Notes: a model not told the origin generated them from the letters alone. A stretch of DNA of 33,398 nucleotides from Loktanella sp. (GCA_024686085.1 JAIBDT010000032.1:1-33398); one strand, 5' to 3'. Counted from the stretch's first letter, positions 8,160-16,675 are shown. Numbers and translations are program-made.

Positions 8160-9587
8160 TCAATTCCAAATCCGTCGGGACCTGACGGCACACCCCAAGA
8201 GTGTCGACAAAATGACAAAGAGGATCGGCCAGTCGCCCCGTTTGCTATAAGTTGTGGCTGCCCTCGCCAAAGGCAAGGGCGCATCCAGATAATTCGCTTC
8301 GTTCATGCCGATTTGCGCGATCACACGGCCCCGCGCATCAATAATTGCGCTGATCCCGGTATTGGCAACCCGCACCATGGGCAGGCCTTGTTCAATGGCG
8401 CGCAGCCGTGCCTGTGCCAAGTGTTGTTTGGGCCCCGCAGACGGCCCGAACCACGCATCATTCGTGATCAAGATCATCAGCCTCGGGCGTTCTGCAGTCC
8501 CAATCTCTTCGGCAAATATCCCTTCGTAACAGATCAAGGGCCGTGCGGATCCAATCCCAGGTATCGTCACGTTGCGCGGAGCAGAGCCCGCCGTGAAGGC
8601 GCCACCGGTAGATGCCGCAAAGCTATCAATTCCAAACTGGCGCAACAGCTCGCCACCCGGAAAATACTCGCCGAAAGGCACAATATGCGCCTTGTCATAA
8701 ACCGATGAGACGATGCCGCCTTGTTCCAGCACTAACAAAGCGTTGTAGAACCGTAGTCCTTCGCTGCGATTAATACCCAGAACGGTCGGCGCCCCACGTG
8801 CTGCTTCTGCCACCAGGTCCAACTCGGGCGTCGCATATTCTAACAAATACGATATTGCAGTTTCCGGCCAAACGATCAGGTCAGGCACATCGCCCTGACC
8901 CGTAAAATCGATCATGAGATTGAAGAAAACCTGCGCCCTTTCAGGATCCCATTTTTCTGATTGTTTTGCATTAGGCTGAATCAACCGCACAATTGGTCCG
9001 TCGTTTATCGGCGCGGGTCCAACAGTTAACCCGATCCAGCACAGCGCCGCAAAAACAGGGCCAACAAGCGCGACCCAACGTTTTTGTGCTATCCAAACAA
9101 GGCAAATCGCGAGCGCAAGGGTCACAACAGTTAGTAAATGTGGCCCGCCGTATGCAGCTAGCTGCGAAAGCGGCGTATCAATCCAGACATGGCCAAGCAG
9201 CGCCCAAGGAAATCCGGTCAGAATATAACTGCGGCTGACTTCTGCGATGATAATCATCAGGGCTGTGACGACGAAACTGGTAGGTGCAATTCGAAATGCA
9301 ATCCAGCGGCTCACCCCCCAAAACAAAGCGGCGCCAGCCGCCATAAAGGCAAGACCGAATGGCGCCATCCAGCCTGTTTCAGAAGGGTCGACCAAAAATG
9401 GCGATACGATCCAGCGCAATGATACCGCAAAGTAGCCCAAGCCAAAAAGCCACCCATGTAAGAATGCGCCGCGCCCTGTCAGCGCTGGCCGCGAAAGCCA
9501 GAATGCAACTGCGCAGAGGGTTAATAACCACCACCCTTGCGGCGCTTGTCCAAGCCCCGCAAGAGCGCCTAGCGCGATGGCAATCAT
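8160..9587 (-). CDS. lnt: Apolipoprotein N-acyltransferase
   Basis: 475 residues. Lnt adds the third acyl chain to the N-terminal cysteine of lipoproteins in the inner membrane. The first about 190 residues are several hydrophobic membrane segments, followed by a nitrilase-type domain with the Glu-Lys-Cys triad: Glu242 (WPET), Lys299 (YDKAH) and Cys353 (ICYEG). A final hydrophobic segment lies at about 453-468. An in-frame TAG sits just upstream of the ATG at 9587, fixing the start. It is 12 bases downstream of the corC-like gene and shares its operon. Confidence 0.95.
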   Translation of the reverse strand: MIAIALGALAGLGQAPQGWWLLTLCAVAFWLSRPALTGRGAFLHGWLFGLGYFAVSLRWIVSPFLVDPSETGWMAPFGLAFMAAGAALFWGVSRWIAFRIAPTSFVVTALMIIIAEVSRSYILTGFPWALLGHVWIDTPLSQLAAYGGPHLLTVVTLALAICLVWIAQKRWVALVGPVFAALCWIGLTVGPAPINDGPIVRLIQPNAKQSEKWDPERAQVFFNLMIDFTGQGDVPDLIVWPETAISYLLEYATPELDLVAEAARGAPTVLGINRSEGLRFYNALLVLEQGGIVSSVYDKAHIVPFGEYFPGGELLRQFGIDSFAASTGGAFTAGSAPRNVTIPGIGSARPLICYEGIFAEEIGTAERPRLMILITNDAWFGPSAGPKQHLAQARLRAIEQGLPMVRVANTGISAIIDARGRVIAQIGMNEANYLDAPLPLARAATTYSKRGDWPILFVILSTLLGCAVRSRRIWN

Positions 9588-9599
9588 ATCCGTTGCACT

Positions 9600-10487
9600 C
9601 TAGTCTGATCTCGATCCGGGCATACGGACTCGCAACCGCTTGATGCGGCGCGGGTCAGCGTCCAGCACTTCGAATTCTGTGCCGTTAGGGTGCAAGATGA
9701 TCTCGCCACGCGCGGGGATAGACCCGGCCAACATGAATACCAGTCCACCAAGCGTATCGACTTCTTCTTCATCAATTTCTTTACTCTCAGTCAAATCTTG
9801 ACCGATCTCTGCTTCGAAATCCTCTAGGGACGTGCGAGCCAAAGCCAAATAAACGCCTTCGCTTTCACGGGTAAAGCTTTTGGCCTCGTCGATGTCATGT
9901 TCATCTTCAATCGCGCCAACAACCTGTTCGATCAAATCTTCAATCGTGACCAGACCGTCCGTGCCACCATATTCGTCGATCACCAAAGCCATGTGGATGC
10001 GCTCGGCCTGCATTTTTTGCAGCAAGACACCCAAAGGCATAGACGGCGGCACATAAATCAAAGGACGCAACATCGCACGCAGGTCAAATTTACTATTCTT
10101 GCCATTAAAGCCGTATTTCAGCGCAAAGTCTTTTAAGTTCGCGATCCCAATCGGCGTGTCTAGCGTTCCATCAAATACGGGAATGCGCGTCAGGCCACTA
10201 GATCGAAAGTATTCAACCAACTCGTCTTTCGTCGCGGTAATTGGCGCAGCAACAATATCGGTCTTTGGGACAGACACGTCCTCAACGCGCATTTGACGCA
10301 GGTTTAACATACCCTGCATCGGAGAGGGCATCATTGGTCCCTGTTGATCGGCGTCTTCTTGATCCGAGGTATCACTGGGGCTCAATGCGTCAAACAGACG
10401 GCCCATAAAACCTCGACTGGGTTGATCGTTGGGATCATCTTGCGCGCTTTGCGCTGCTATAGAAGATCCGTCGCTTGTATCGCCCAT
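9600..10487 (-). CDS. CorC/HlyC-type CBS-domain protein
   Basis: 295 residues, cytoplasmic. Two CBS domains lie at about residues 66-125 and 135-192. The second ends in the family hallmark DEYGGTDGLVTIEDL and GAIEDEHD, followed by a CorC_HlyC (transporter-associated) domain at about 205-290. There is no DUF21 membrane domain, as in CorC rather than YfjD types. CorC is linked to magnesium/cobalt handling, and lnt neighbours it in many Proteobacteria. The frame runs up to a TTG at 10520, but the ATG at 10487 has AAGGA 5 bases upstream and is preferred. The N-terminal 60 residues are acidic and low in complexity. Confidence 0.9.
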   Translation of the reverse strand: MGDTSDGSSIAAQSAQDDPNDQPSRGFMGRLFDALSPSDTSDQEDADQQGPMMPSPMQGMLNLRQMRVEDVSVPKTDIVAAPITATKDELVEYFRSSGLTRIPVFDGTLDTPIGIANLKDFALKYGFNGKNSKFDLRAMLRPLIYVPPSMPLGVLLQKMQAERIHMALVIDEYGGTDGLVTIEDLIEQVVGAIEDEHDIDEAKSFTRESEGVYLALARTSLEDFEAEIGQDLTESKEIDEEEVDTLGGLVFMLAGSIPARGEIILHPNGTEFEVLDADPRRIKRLRVRMPGSRSD

Positions 10488-10530
10488 TTTGTCCTTACCT
10501 AAATTTATTTTATTGCCCAAATTACGTGGG

Positions 10531-11016
10531 CTACACCCTATATGGGTCAGCTAGCCCCATATTGCCAAGTATAGTTGATTCCAAGCCCTCCATGAGGGTG
10601 GCGTCTAAGTCACGGTCATGATCGTAGCCCAATAGGTGCAAAATGCCATGCACGATCAGATGTGTGGTGTGTTCTTTTATCGTTTTACCAGCAATTTCGG
10701 CCTCTTGAGAACAAGTCTCATAAGCAATCGCAATATCGCCGATTTCGGGATCATGCGGATCAACGGGCAGCGGTTTATCGCCATCCCTATCGGCACCGCG
10801 TTCGTCGGACGGCCAACTCAGTACGTTAGTCGGCGTTGGTTTACCACGAAAATCCGCATTCAAATCGGCGATTCGTGCATCATTGCAGGCAAGTAAGCTT
10901 ACTTCGGCACTCTCAACGCCAAGATGACTGAAAGTCGCCGATGCGGCGGCTTCGGCCAGTGCTTCAATATCTACAGACGCCCAGCGTTTATCCTCAATCA
11001 TACAATCGACGATCAT
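10531..11016 (-). CDS. ybeY: Endoribonuclease YbeY (rRNA maturation factor)
   Basis: 161 residues. YbeY is a zinc-dependent RNase in 16S rRNA 3' maturation and ribosome quality control. The metal site H-X3-H-X5-H is clear: His123, His127 and His133 in HGILHLLGYDH. The conserved RGKP and TNVLSWP segments near residues 57-69 are also present. The start overlaps the phoH stop by 4 bases (ATGA), so translation is coupled; phoH-ybeY pairing is conserved across bacteria. Confidence 0.97.
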   Translation of the reverse strand: MIVDCMIEDKRWASVDIEALAEAAASATFSHLGVESAEVSLLACNDARIADLNADFRGKPTPTNVLSWPSDERGADRDGDKPLPVDPHDPEIGDIAIAYETCSQEAEIAGKTIKEHTTHLIVHGILHLLGYDHDRDLDATLMEGLESTILGNMGLADPYRV

Positions 11017-12020
11017 CCTTTTTTGGCGTCCTCTGCCTCGTAGGCGTCAATAATCGCGGCGACAAGCGGATGTCGGACGACATCTTTGGCTGTGAAGTAA
11101 TTGAAGCTGATTTTTGGAATATGCTTGAGCAAGCGCTCGGCATCCCACAAGCCCGATGAAACACCGCGCGGCAAATCAATCTGCGTGCGGTCCCCCGTGA
11201 TCACCATACGCGACCCTTGGCCCAAGCGGGTCAGGAACATCTTCATTTGCATTGAGGTCGCATTCTGTGCCTCATCAAGCACGACAAATGCGTTGGAAAG
11301 CGTCCGACCGCGCATAAAAGCAAGCGGTGCAATCTCAATAACTTTTTCTTCCATCATCTTGGCCATTTGTTTCCCAGGTAAAAAATCGCCTAGCGCATCG
11401 TAAAGCGGCTGCATATAGGGATCGACCTTGTCCTTCATGTCACCGGGCAAATAGCCCAGTTTTTCACCAGCTTCGACGGCAGGGCGCGACAAGATGATCT
11501 TATCAACTTTCCCGCTGATCAACATATTGACGCCAACCGCGACAGCCAAATAGGTTTTACCCGTCCCTGCAGGGCCGATCCCAAAAGAAAGCTCTTTATC
11601 AAAAAGCGCCTCGACATAAGCCTTTTGCGCTTCCGTGCGCGGCTCAACCAGCTTCTTGCGGGTTTTAATCTCCACTCGCGCCGTTAGATCACCCTTAAAC
11701 AACTCTTTCTGGTCAGAGGGACCAGGCGGTGTCGCGACTGAAGATCCACCCATCCGCAGTTCGCGGTCAATATCCCCAGCTTCTAGGCTGCGCCCTGCTT
11801 CGAGACGTTGATATAATGCCTTAAGAGTTGCTACGGCCTCTTGGCGCGGACCTTCTTCGCCGACGACAGACAGCTGGTTGCCGCGCCGTAGAATTTGAAC
11901 ACCATAGGATTGCTCTAGCGTTGAAAGGTTGCGGTCATACTCGCCACAAAGGTCGATCAGCAAAAAGTTGTCAGGAAATTCCAAGGCGGATTCGGAAACG
12001 TCATTTAGGTCAACAGCCAA
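11013..12020 (-). CDS. phoH: PhoH-family ATPase
   Basis: 335 residues. PhoH-like proteins are RNA-linked ATPases. Walker A GPAGTGKT lies at 149-156 and the Walker B region VVLDEAQN about 90 residues later; the N-terminal part resembles a KH/R3H-like RNA-binding region. The start appears to be a TTG at 12020: it is preceded by AGGAG at good spacing, the protein from there fits the family N-terminus (EFPDNFLLIDLCGEYD), and the next in-frame Met is at residue 90. The only nearby ATG (12024) is out of frame and stops after four codons. First gene of the phoH-ybeY-corC-lnt operon; a strong terminator lies 84 bases upstream. Confidence 0.93.
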   Translation of the reverse strand: MAVDLNDVSESALEFPDNFLLIDLCGEYDRNLSTLEQSYGVQILRRGNQLSVVGEEGPRQEAVATLKALYQRLEAGRSLEAGDIDRELRMGGSSVATPPGPSDQKELFKGDLTARVEIKTRKKLVEPRTEAQKAYVEALFDKELSFGIGPAGTGKTYLAVAVGVNMLISGKVDKIILSRPAVEAGEKLGYLPGDMKDKVDPYMQPLYDALGDFLPGKQMAKMMEEKVIEIAPLAFMRGRTLSNAFVVLDEAQNATSMQMKMFLTRLGQGSRMVITGDRTQIDLPRGVSSGLWDAERLLKHIPKISFNYFTAKDVVRHPLVAAIIDAYEAEDAKKG

Positions 12021-12103
12021 TCATCTCTCCTGCGGCATAGGTTTCAGTCTTAAAGTGGCGCGGCTTTGCACCCATGACAAGGACATGCGTGCAAAAATAG
12101 CAA

Positions 12104-12131
12104 AAAGGCCGCAGATTTCACTGCGGCCTTT
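12104..12131 (-). terminator. Rho-independent terminator after the lipoprotein gene
   Basis: A perfect 11-bp stem, AAAGGCCGCAG / CTGCGGCCTTT, with a 6-base loop, followed on the minus strand by a T-run (TTTTT, from 12106 downward). It ends the minus-strand OmpA-lipoprotein unit 24 bases after its stop and separates it from the phoH operon. The reverse orientation has a short T/A stretch too. Confidence 0.92.
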
Positions 12132-12154
12132 CAAATTTTAGCGTTCCGTTACGC

Positions 12155-12472
12155 TTAGAGCGAGTCAGGAATGTCAGACCCTTCGCGGAATGGGCCAGTT
12201 GCGACATTTGGCGGCGCGACACCAGAACAAACTGGGCCACCATCAGGGGTCATGCGCTCGGACAAATAGCCCTCTACACCGTCATCGATGATCCAGTGGT
12301 CACACCCGTTCGGGTCGACCCAGATACCCGCGACAAGCTGGCTGAGATGCTTGTTGTCTTGGCCCGCATCAACGAAACGGTCAGCGCCCGTGCGCTGCCC
12401 ACCTTCAATGCTGGCACATGCGGAAAGACCAAGACCAGCGACTGCCAACGTAATGATTGAGATCGTTTTCAT
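12155..12472 (-). CDS. Small lipoprotein with the same Cys-containing segment as the OmpA-family neighbour
   Basis: 105 residues with a lipoprotein signal: charged start, hydrophobic core and lipobox LSAC with Cys19. Residues 51-82 read WVDPNGCDHW ... DGGPVC, a segment shared with the OmpA-family protein encoded 12 bases upstream. In both, two cysteines lie 25 residues apart (Cys57 and Cys82 here), so a disulfide in the periplasm is likely. No function is known to me. It is downstream of the OmpA-family gene in the same transcript and ends at a strong terminator. The remaining sequence has no OmpA domain, so it looks like a partial duplication of the first half of the neighbour. Confidence 0.8.
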   Translation of the reverse strand: MKTISIITLAVAGLGLSACASIEGGQRTGADRFVDAGQDNKHLSQLVAGIWVDPNGCDHWIIDDGVEGYLSERMTPDGGPVCSGVAPPNVATGPFREGSDIPDSL

Positions 12473-12484
12473 ATCGTCTGCTCC

Positions 12485-13057
12485 CTAGCGCACACAGTAA
12501 ATTTCAACACGGCGGTTCTGCTGCAGTGCTGCGGCAGAATGACCAGACGCGCGCGGCTGGCGTTCACCAAAACCTTTGACGTCCACGACACGCGCACCAG
12601 CCGCACGTGCGACCTCGGAAACTGCGTTTGCGCGGCGGTTCGACAAAGCGATGTTGTACTCGTCAGAGGCACGTGCATCAGTGTGACCGTAGATCAGGAA
12701 ACCAAAAGCATTCGCGGTTTGAAAGAAGTTGGTCAACTGAGCGCGACCATTTGCATTGATGTAATGCTTATCAGTCTGAAAGAGCTGATCGGACGGGATT
12801 ACACCGCAGATTTCGGAACGGTGGCAGACAGGGCGGCCATCGCGGGTGCGGTGTGGTGACATGTAGCCTTCAAAGCCATCATCCATAACCCAGTGTTCTC
12901 AACCATCTGGGTCAATCCAAACAGTAGGCGTGTATTCTTCACCAATAACTGTGCGCGTTTGCGCTTGTGCGGCGCCTGCGACCAATGCCAACGACAATGC
13001 ACCAGCGGTTAACCCACCTGCCATAACACGCAGCGTATCTTTAAATGATGTTGCCAC
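12485..13057 (-). pseudogene. OmpA-family outer-membrane protein interrupted by one in-frame TGA
   Basis: From a GTG at 13057 (AGGATAGGG upstream) the frame encodes a good signal peptide ending AAQA at residue 32. It then reads WIDPDG, a TGA at codon 53 (12899-12901), EHWVMDDGFEGY, and a C-terminal OmpA/peptidoglycan-binding domain to 12485 with the hallmark GHTDARASDEYN and NRR. It would be 190 residues if the TGA were read. The neighbouring lipoprotein has a Cys codon exactly where the TGA stands, and the partner cysteine 25 residues later (codon 78) is kept. Nothing else in the gene is damaged. Possible readings: a recent nonsense mutation (Cys TGT/TGC to TGA is one base), a sequence error, or recoding. 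I call it a pseudogene because no recoding signal was found. Confidence 0.75.
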
Positions 13058-13246
13058 TTCCCTATCCTTTACTTTGAAACCGACACTTCAACGCTTCGGC
13101 CTTTGTTTACCAATTGTGGCGACTCTAGCAAATTAGAGCAACAAAGAAAGGATAAAACACTACATATTGTGTCTAGTTTCGAAACAGTTTGCCGAAAATA
13201 TGGCAAATTAGTGACGACGCAAGAACCAGCGCAACCATGCGGCGAA

Positions 13247-13260
13247 CGTCAAATTTGACG
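13247..13260. promoter_or_regulatory. 14-bp perfect palindrome after miaB
   Basis: CGTCAAATTTGACG is a perfect palindrome lying 10 bases past the miaB stop and about 190 bases before the OmpA-family gene, both on the minus strand. It shares the core CAAATTTG with the palindrome at 3440-3465. It could be an operator for the OmpA-family gene or a weak end-of-miaB hairpin. The remainder of 13058-13270 shows a short inverted repeat CTCTA/TAGAG at 13123-13138 and no gene. Confidence 0.35.
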
Positions 13261-13270
13261 CCAGAAGGCC

Positions 13271-14578
13271 CTAAAGCAACTCACCCCCAAGAGAATTTGT
13301 GCCTGATTGCGTGATTCTGACCCGCCGCACTTGGCCTAAAACATCCATGGGCGCATCCGCATAGGTCGCGTGAAGGTACTGGGATTTTCCGATCATTTGA
13401 CCTTCCGTGCGGCCCTTTTTTTCGAATAAAACATCAACTTCGCGACCCACCATCGACCGTTGGATGTCGCGTTGTTGTTCTGTCAAAAGAGCCTGCAGGC
13501 GCTGCAATCTTTCGTCCATCACATCGTCAGGCAATTGAGGTTTTTCTGCCGCCGGAGTGCCCGGACGGGTTGAATATTTAAACGAATAAGCTTGGCCATA
13601 CTCAACCGCACGAATAAGATCCAAGGTCGCCTCAAAATCAGCTTCAGTTTCGCCCGGAAATCCCACGATAAAGTCGCCCGATAATAGAATATCGGGCCGC
13701 GCGTCACGGATACGCGCGATAACCTTTAAATAACTTTCGGCAGTATGTTTCCGGTTCATCGCCTTTAGGATTTTGTCAGACCCGGACTGCACAGGCAGAT
13801 GCAAATAAGGCATCAATTTCGAGCAACTGCCATGCGCTTCGATCAGCGCATCATCCATGTCGTTAGGGTGGGATGTCGTAAAGCGGATGCGTTCTAACCC
13901 GTCAACCTCGTTCAGCGCCCAAATCAGTCCCGCAAGTCCATCTTCGTGGCCATGATAGGCGTTCACATTCTGCCCAAGCAGGGTGATTTCCCGCACGCCA
14001 GATTCGACCAATTCTTGCGCCTCGCGCACCACGCGATCAGCGGGGCGACTGACCTCGGCGCCGCGTGTGTAAGGCACCACGCAAAACGCACAAAATTTGT
14101 CACAGCCTTCTTGAACGGTCAGGAATGCCGTCGGCCCGCGCTTGGCTTTGCTGCGAGACTTGAGTGTATCGAACTTGTCATCTTCGGGGAAATCAGTGTC
14201 GAGAGCCTTGGCACCGGTCTGAATCGCATCATCCATAGCAGGCAAGCGGTGATAGGATTGCGGACCTACCACAAGATCAACAAGGGGTGAACGGCGCATG
14301 ATCTCTTGACCTTCAGCCTGTGCAACACATCCTGTCACGCCGATTTTAAGGTTCGGATTTAAATCCTTTAACGGCTTAAGCCGTCCCAGATCGGAATAAA
14401 CTTTCTCCGCTGCCTTTTCGCGAATGTGGCAGGTATTGAGCAAAATCATATCCGCACCGTCGGCGGTGTCTGTTTGCACATATCCTTTCCCGCCCAGCGC
14501 TTCGGCCATGCGCTCGCTGTCATAGACATTCATTTGACAGCCATAGGTCTTGATAAACAGCTTCTTTGGATCGGACAT
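13271..14578 (-). CDS. miaB: tRNA-2-methylthio-N6-dimethylallyladenosine synthase
   Basis: 435 residues from the ATG at 14578. A radical-SAM methylthiotransferase that modifies A37 of tRNAs reading UNN codons. The N-terminal domain holds the three auxiliary-cluster cysteines (YGCQMN, NTCHIR, TGCVAQ). The radical-SAM motif CDKFCAFC follows in the middle, and a TRAM domain closes the protein. The frame extends up to a further start at 14608, but [17 protein letters not shown] matches the family start and has AAGGG upstream. In related genomes miaB precedes the phoH operon; here an OmpA-lipoprotein pair sits between. Confidence 0.97.
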   Translation of the reverse strand: MSDPKKLFIKTYGCQMNVYDSERMAEALGGKGYVQTDTADGADMILLNTCHIREKAAEKVYSDLGRLKPLKDLNPNLKIGVTGCVAQAEGQEIMRRSPLVDLVVGPQSYHRLPAMDDAIQTGAKALDTDFPEDDKFDTLKSRSKAKRGPTAFLTVQEGCDKFCAFCVVPYTRGAEVSRPADRVVREAQELVESGVREITLLGQNVNAYHGHEDGLAGLIWALNEVDGLERIRFTTSHPNDMDDALIEAHGSCSKLMPYLHLPVQSGSDKILKAMNRKHTAESYLKVIARIRDARPDILLSGDFIVGFPGETEADFEATLDLIRAVEYGQAYSFKYSTRPGTPAAEKPQLPDDVMDERLQRLQALLTEQQRDIQRSMVGREVDVLFEKKGRTEGQMIGKSQYLHATYADAPMDVLGQVRRVRITQSGTNSLGGELL

Positions 14579-14693
14579 AAGGCACCCTTTGCGCAGGATT
14601 TCGAACAAGTGCGGGGTTTAGCCCCGTTGCTGCCCGCTTGCAATGGAGGTCGCGTTCACGCATTTTACACAAAACAGCAGGAACGTGTCAGGC

Positions 14694-15560
14694 ATGAAAC
14701 AATACCCTTCCCTAGAGGAACTTTTAACGAATGCTGCCCCCGCACTTGCCAAAGGCCCTATCGCGTTGATCTTAATGGAAGATGATGTCGAGGCTGATAG
14801 CACAGTTCGCCACTGTCTTTCCTCTGGCTTTCGGAGTGTCGTAGCGTTTGGCGTGTCCGATATCATCTTGGCAAATGACTTACCCGACACCGTTCACCGC
14901 GTCGTCTATGACATGTCGCAATCAAACGCGTTAACCGATGTTGTCAATGCGATGATTGAGAAGGCGCCGGCACAATGGATATATTACGGCTACAACTCTG
15001 AATATATCTTCTTCCCGTTTTGCGAAAATCGCGCAATTGGTGAAATGCTGTCTTTTCACACCGAAGAAAGGCGCGATGCAGTTCTGACCTACGTTGTTGA
15101 TCTTTATGCTGGGGATTTGGACGCGCATCCAAATGCGGTCTCGCTTGATGACGCCTATATGGATAAGTCAGGTTACTACGCGCTCGCGCGGAAGGATAAG
15201 GAAAACAACTTTGCGGAACGTCAACTCGACTTTTTTGGTGGCTTGCGCTGGCGGTTTGAGGAACATGTGCCAATGCCGCGTCGCCGTATTGACCGTATTT
15301 CAATTTTTCGCGCCAAACCTGGCTTGCGCTTAAACCCAGATCACACCTTTAATGATCAAGAATACAATACCTATGCTTGCCCTTGGCATCACAGCATTAC
15401 GGCAGCACTTTGCTCTTTCCGAACGGCGAAGGCCCTGAAGCGTAATCCAGTTAGTGCGGCACAGATTAAAACCTTTCGGTGGCATAACTCAGCGCCATTT
15501 GAATGGCACTCCCAACAGCTGCTAGATCTTGGGCTCATGGAACCAGGACAGTGGTTTTAG
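14694..15560 (+). CDS. Conserved Rhodobacterales protein, glycosyltransferase family 2-like (uncertain)
   Basis: 288 residues from the ATG at 14694 (an in-frame ATG at 14643 would add 17 residues). I recognise a protein conserved beside miaB in this bacterial order, with the blocks CENRAIGEML, FHTEERRDAVLTYV, LDFFGGLRWRFEEH, RIDRISIFRAKPG and YACPWHHS. In databases such proteins tend to be labelled glycosyltransferase family 2; I see no firm catalytic motif and no signal peptide. The preferred start fits the block PSLEELL near the N-terminus. It is transcribed divergently from miaB, and its stop overlaps the convergent RAYT-like gene by 3 bases. Confidence 0.6.
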   Translation: MKQYPSLEELLTNAAPALAKGPIALILMEDDVEADSTVRHCLSSGFRSVVAFGVSDIILANDLPDTVHRVVYDMSQSNALTDVVNAMIEKAPAQWIYYGYNSEYIFFPFCENRAIGEMLSFHTEERRDAVLTYVVDLYAGDLDAHPNAVSLDDAYMDKSGYYALARKDKENNFAERQLDFFGGLRWRFEEHVPMPRRRIDRISIFRAKPGLRLNPDHTFNDQEYNTYACPWHHSITAALCSFRTAKALKRNPVSAAQIKTFRWHNSAPFEWHSQQLLDLGLMEPGQWF

Positions 15561-15567
15561 GCCACTG
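15549..15567. terminator. Short hairpin at a convergent gene junction
   Basis: CAGTGG-TTTTAGG-CCACTG is a 6-bp perfect inverted repeat spanning the overlapping stop codons of the two convergent genes. It may serve as a bidirectional transcript end, though no T-run follows. Confidence 0.35.
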
Positions 15568-16057
15568 AGGAACGACTAGTCTCGTTGGACCGCATCCTTC
15601 GCCTATAGGCCGAGCACAATGGCCACTCTGACCCATCACGCGTCAGACCTGCACGCAGTGGCGCGGTCGCAATGAGATGATCATGCAATGCATAATCATC
15701 TTGATCTTTGATAAGGTGCTCCCAAAAACGGCGCTGCCAAATTCCTTTCTCCCCCCGGCTGATCATACTTTGACTACGCTCAGCTGGCTCGGGTACGTGC
15801 CGCGAAAACGTTGACTTAATCATCCGCCATCTCGCTGAGTAATTCGCGTCGCCTGCTGGCAAGGTCCAAATCATTTGAATCTGCGCAGGCAGAATGACTG
15901 CTGAGTTAATGATGAATGGTCGCTGCTTTTGACAAAGTCGGACGGCATGTCGCAAAAGATCGACATGCTGGACGAGCAACTTACTCGTCTGATCTGCAAG
16001 GCAAGCGTTGAAATAATAGGTGCCACCCGGCACGAATGTCTGGCGATAATTGGTCAT
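15557..16057 (-). CDS. RAYT-like (REP-associated tyrosine transposase) protein lacking catalytic residues
   Basis: 166 residues with the overall RAYT pattern: GGTYYF near residue 11, the block ILP..IQMIWTLP at 55-66, RWRMIKSTFSR at 77-86, and GIWQRRFWEH at 105-114, all diagnostic. The HUH metal motif should read H-x-H in LPDHLHxIW; here it is Gln59-Ile60-Gln61, with Asp also changed to Ala58. In the C-terminal block that normally carries the catalytic Tyr and NP, the aligned residues are Leu and Ala. The nuclease is therefore almost certainly inactive, although the frame is fully open. No REP palindromes were recognised next to it. Either a decaying gene or a domesticated DNA/RNA-binding protein. 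Confidence 0.75.
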   Translation of the reverse strand: MTNYRQTFVPGGTYYFNACLADQTSKLLVQHVDLLRHAVRLCQKQRPFIINSAVILPAQIQMIWTLPAGDANYSARWRMIKSTFSRHVPEPAERSQSMISRGEKGIWQRRFWEHLIKDQDDYALHDHLIATAPLRAGLTRDGSEWPLCSAYRRRMRSNETSRSSVA

Positions 16058-16139
16058 AAAACCAACCTATCGAGATTCGCGTGAATCAATTGTTAACTAT
16101 CAATATGGATCGGGCGGTCTTAACCCATCTCCCAGAGCC

Positions 16140-16556
16140 TTACGTCCGGCGAAGCCTGATCACAACATCAACAGATGCGATTTCAGCACCCTCTGGCACG
16201 TCCGGCAGGCGCCGGATCTCCAACTGGCGCAGAGGCGCATCCGTTAGCTCTGCCGTATCTTCCCAATAAAAATGGGGGTGGTCGGTCATATTGGTGTCAA
16301 AATAACTTTTCGACCCATCTACTGTGATTTCACGGACCAAGCCCGCATCACAAAACGCACGAAGCGTGTTGTAGACGGTGGCAAGGGATACTTTTTCACC
16401 TGCGGATGAGGCGGCATCATACAATCCTTCGGCGGTCACATGACGGTCTTGCCCGTCACCAACCAGCAACGCAGCCAGCGTCATACGTTGACGCGTCGGA
16501 CGTAGTCCGACCCCTGAAAGCCATGCTGTGCCACGTGATGTTGCCGTATCAGTCAT
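16140..16556 (-). CDS. irr: Fur-family iron response regulator Irr
   Basis: 138 residues, Fur superfamily: a winged helix with RPTRQRMTLAALL (19-31) and the recognition segment SLATVYNTLRAF, then a short dimerisation domain with the metal/haem-site motif HPHFYWE. The C-terminal CxxC pairs of Fur and Zur are missing, and there is no N-terminal haem regulatory Cys-Pro, which fits Irr of Rhodobacterales. Divergent placement next to fabA is a known arrangement in this order. Irr represses or activates iron-dependent genes according to haem/iron status. Fur/PerR-like alternatives are less likely. Confidence 0.8.
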   Translation of the reverse strand: MTDTATSRGTAWLSGVGLRPTRQRMTLAALLVGDGQDRHVTAEGLYDAASSAGEKVSLATVYNTLRAFCDAGLVREITVDGSKSYFDTNMTDHPHFYWEDTAELTDAPLRQLEIRRLPDVPEGAEIASVDVVIRLRRT

Positions 16557-16646
16557 GAAACCTCGATCCCTTTGAACTAGTCATATGGCGCAAATGGGGT
16601 TGGGATCAAACGAAAACGCAAATGCCACGCCCTTGCCCCTTACTGG

Positions 16647-16675
16647 TTGACAGTGCTAAACTCGCCATAGTTAAG
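16647..16675 (+). promoter_or_regulatory. Probable fabA promoter
   Basis: A perfect -35 box TTGACA at 16647-16652 is followed 17 bases later by GTTAAG at 16670-16675, a moderate -10. It lies 30 bases before the preferred fabA start and within the 148-base gap shared with the divergent irr gene. Confidence 0.5.

Noticed and set aside
12850-12900. SECIS-like hairpin after the in-frame TGA
   Set aside because: I looked for a stem with a small G-rich apical loop at the usual distance and found only weak pairings.
12799-13002. Minus-strand open frame upstream of the OmpA-family fragment
   Set aside because: It is out of frame with the signal peptide and OmpA domain; the real coding frame runs through the TGA at 12899-12901.
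16074-16087. GATTC-GCGT-GAATC next to the RAYT-like gene as a REP element
   Set aside because: Only 5-bp arms, no GTAG-like head and no second copy seen nearby.
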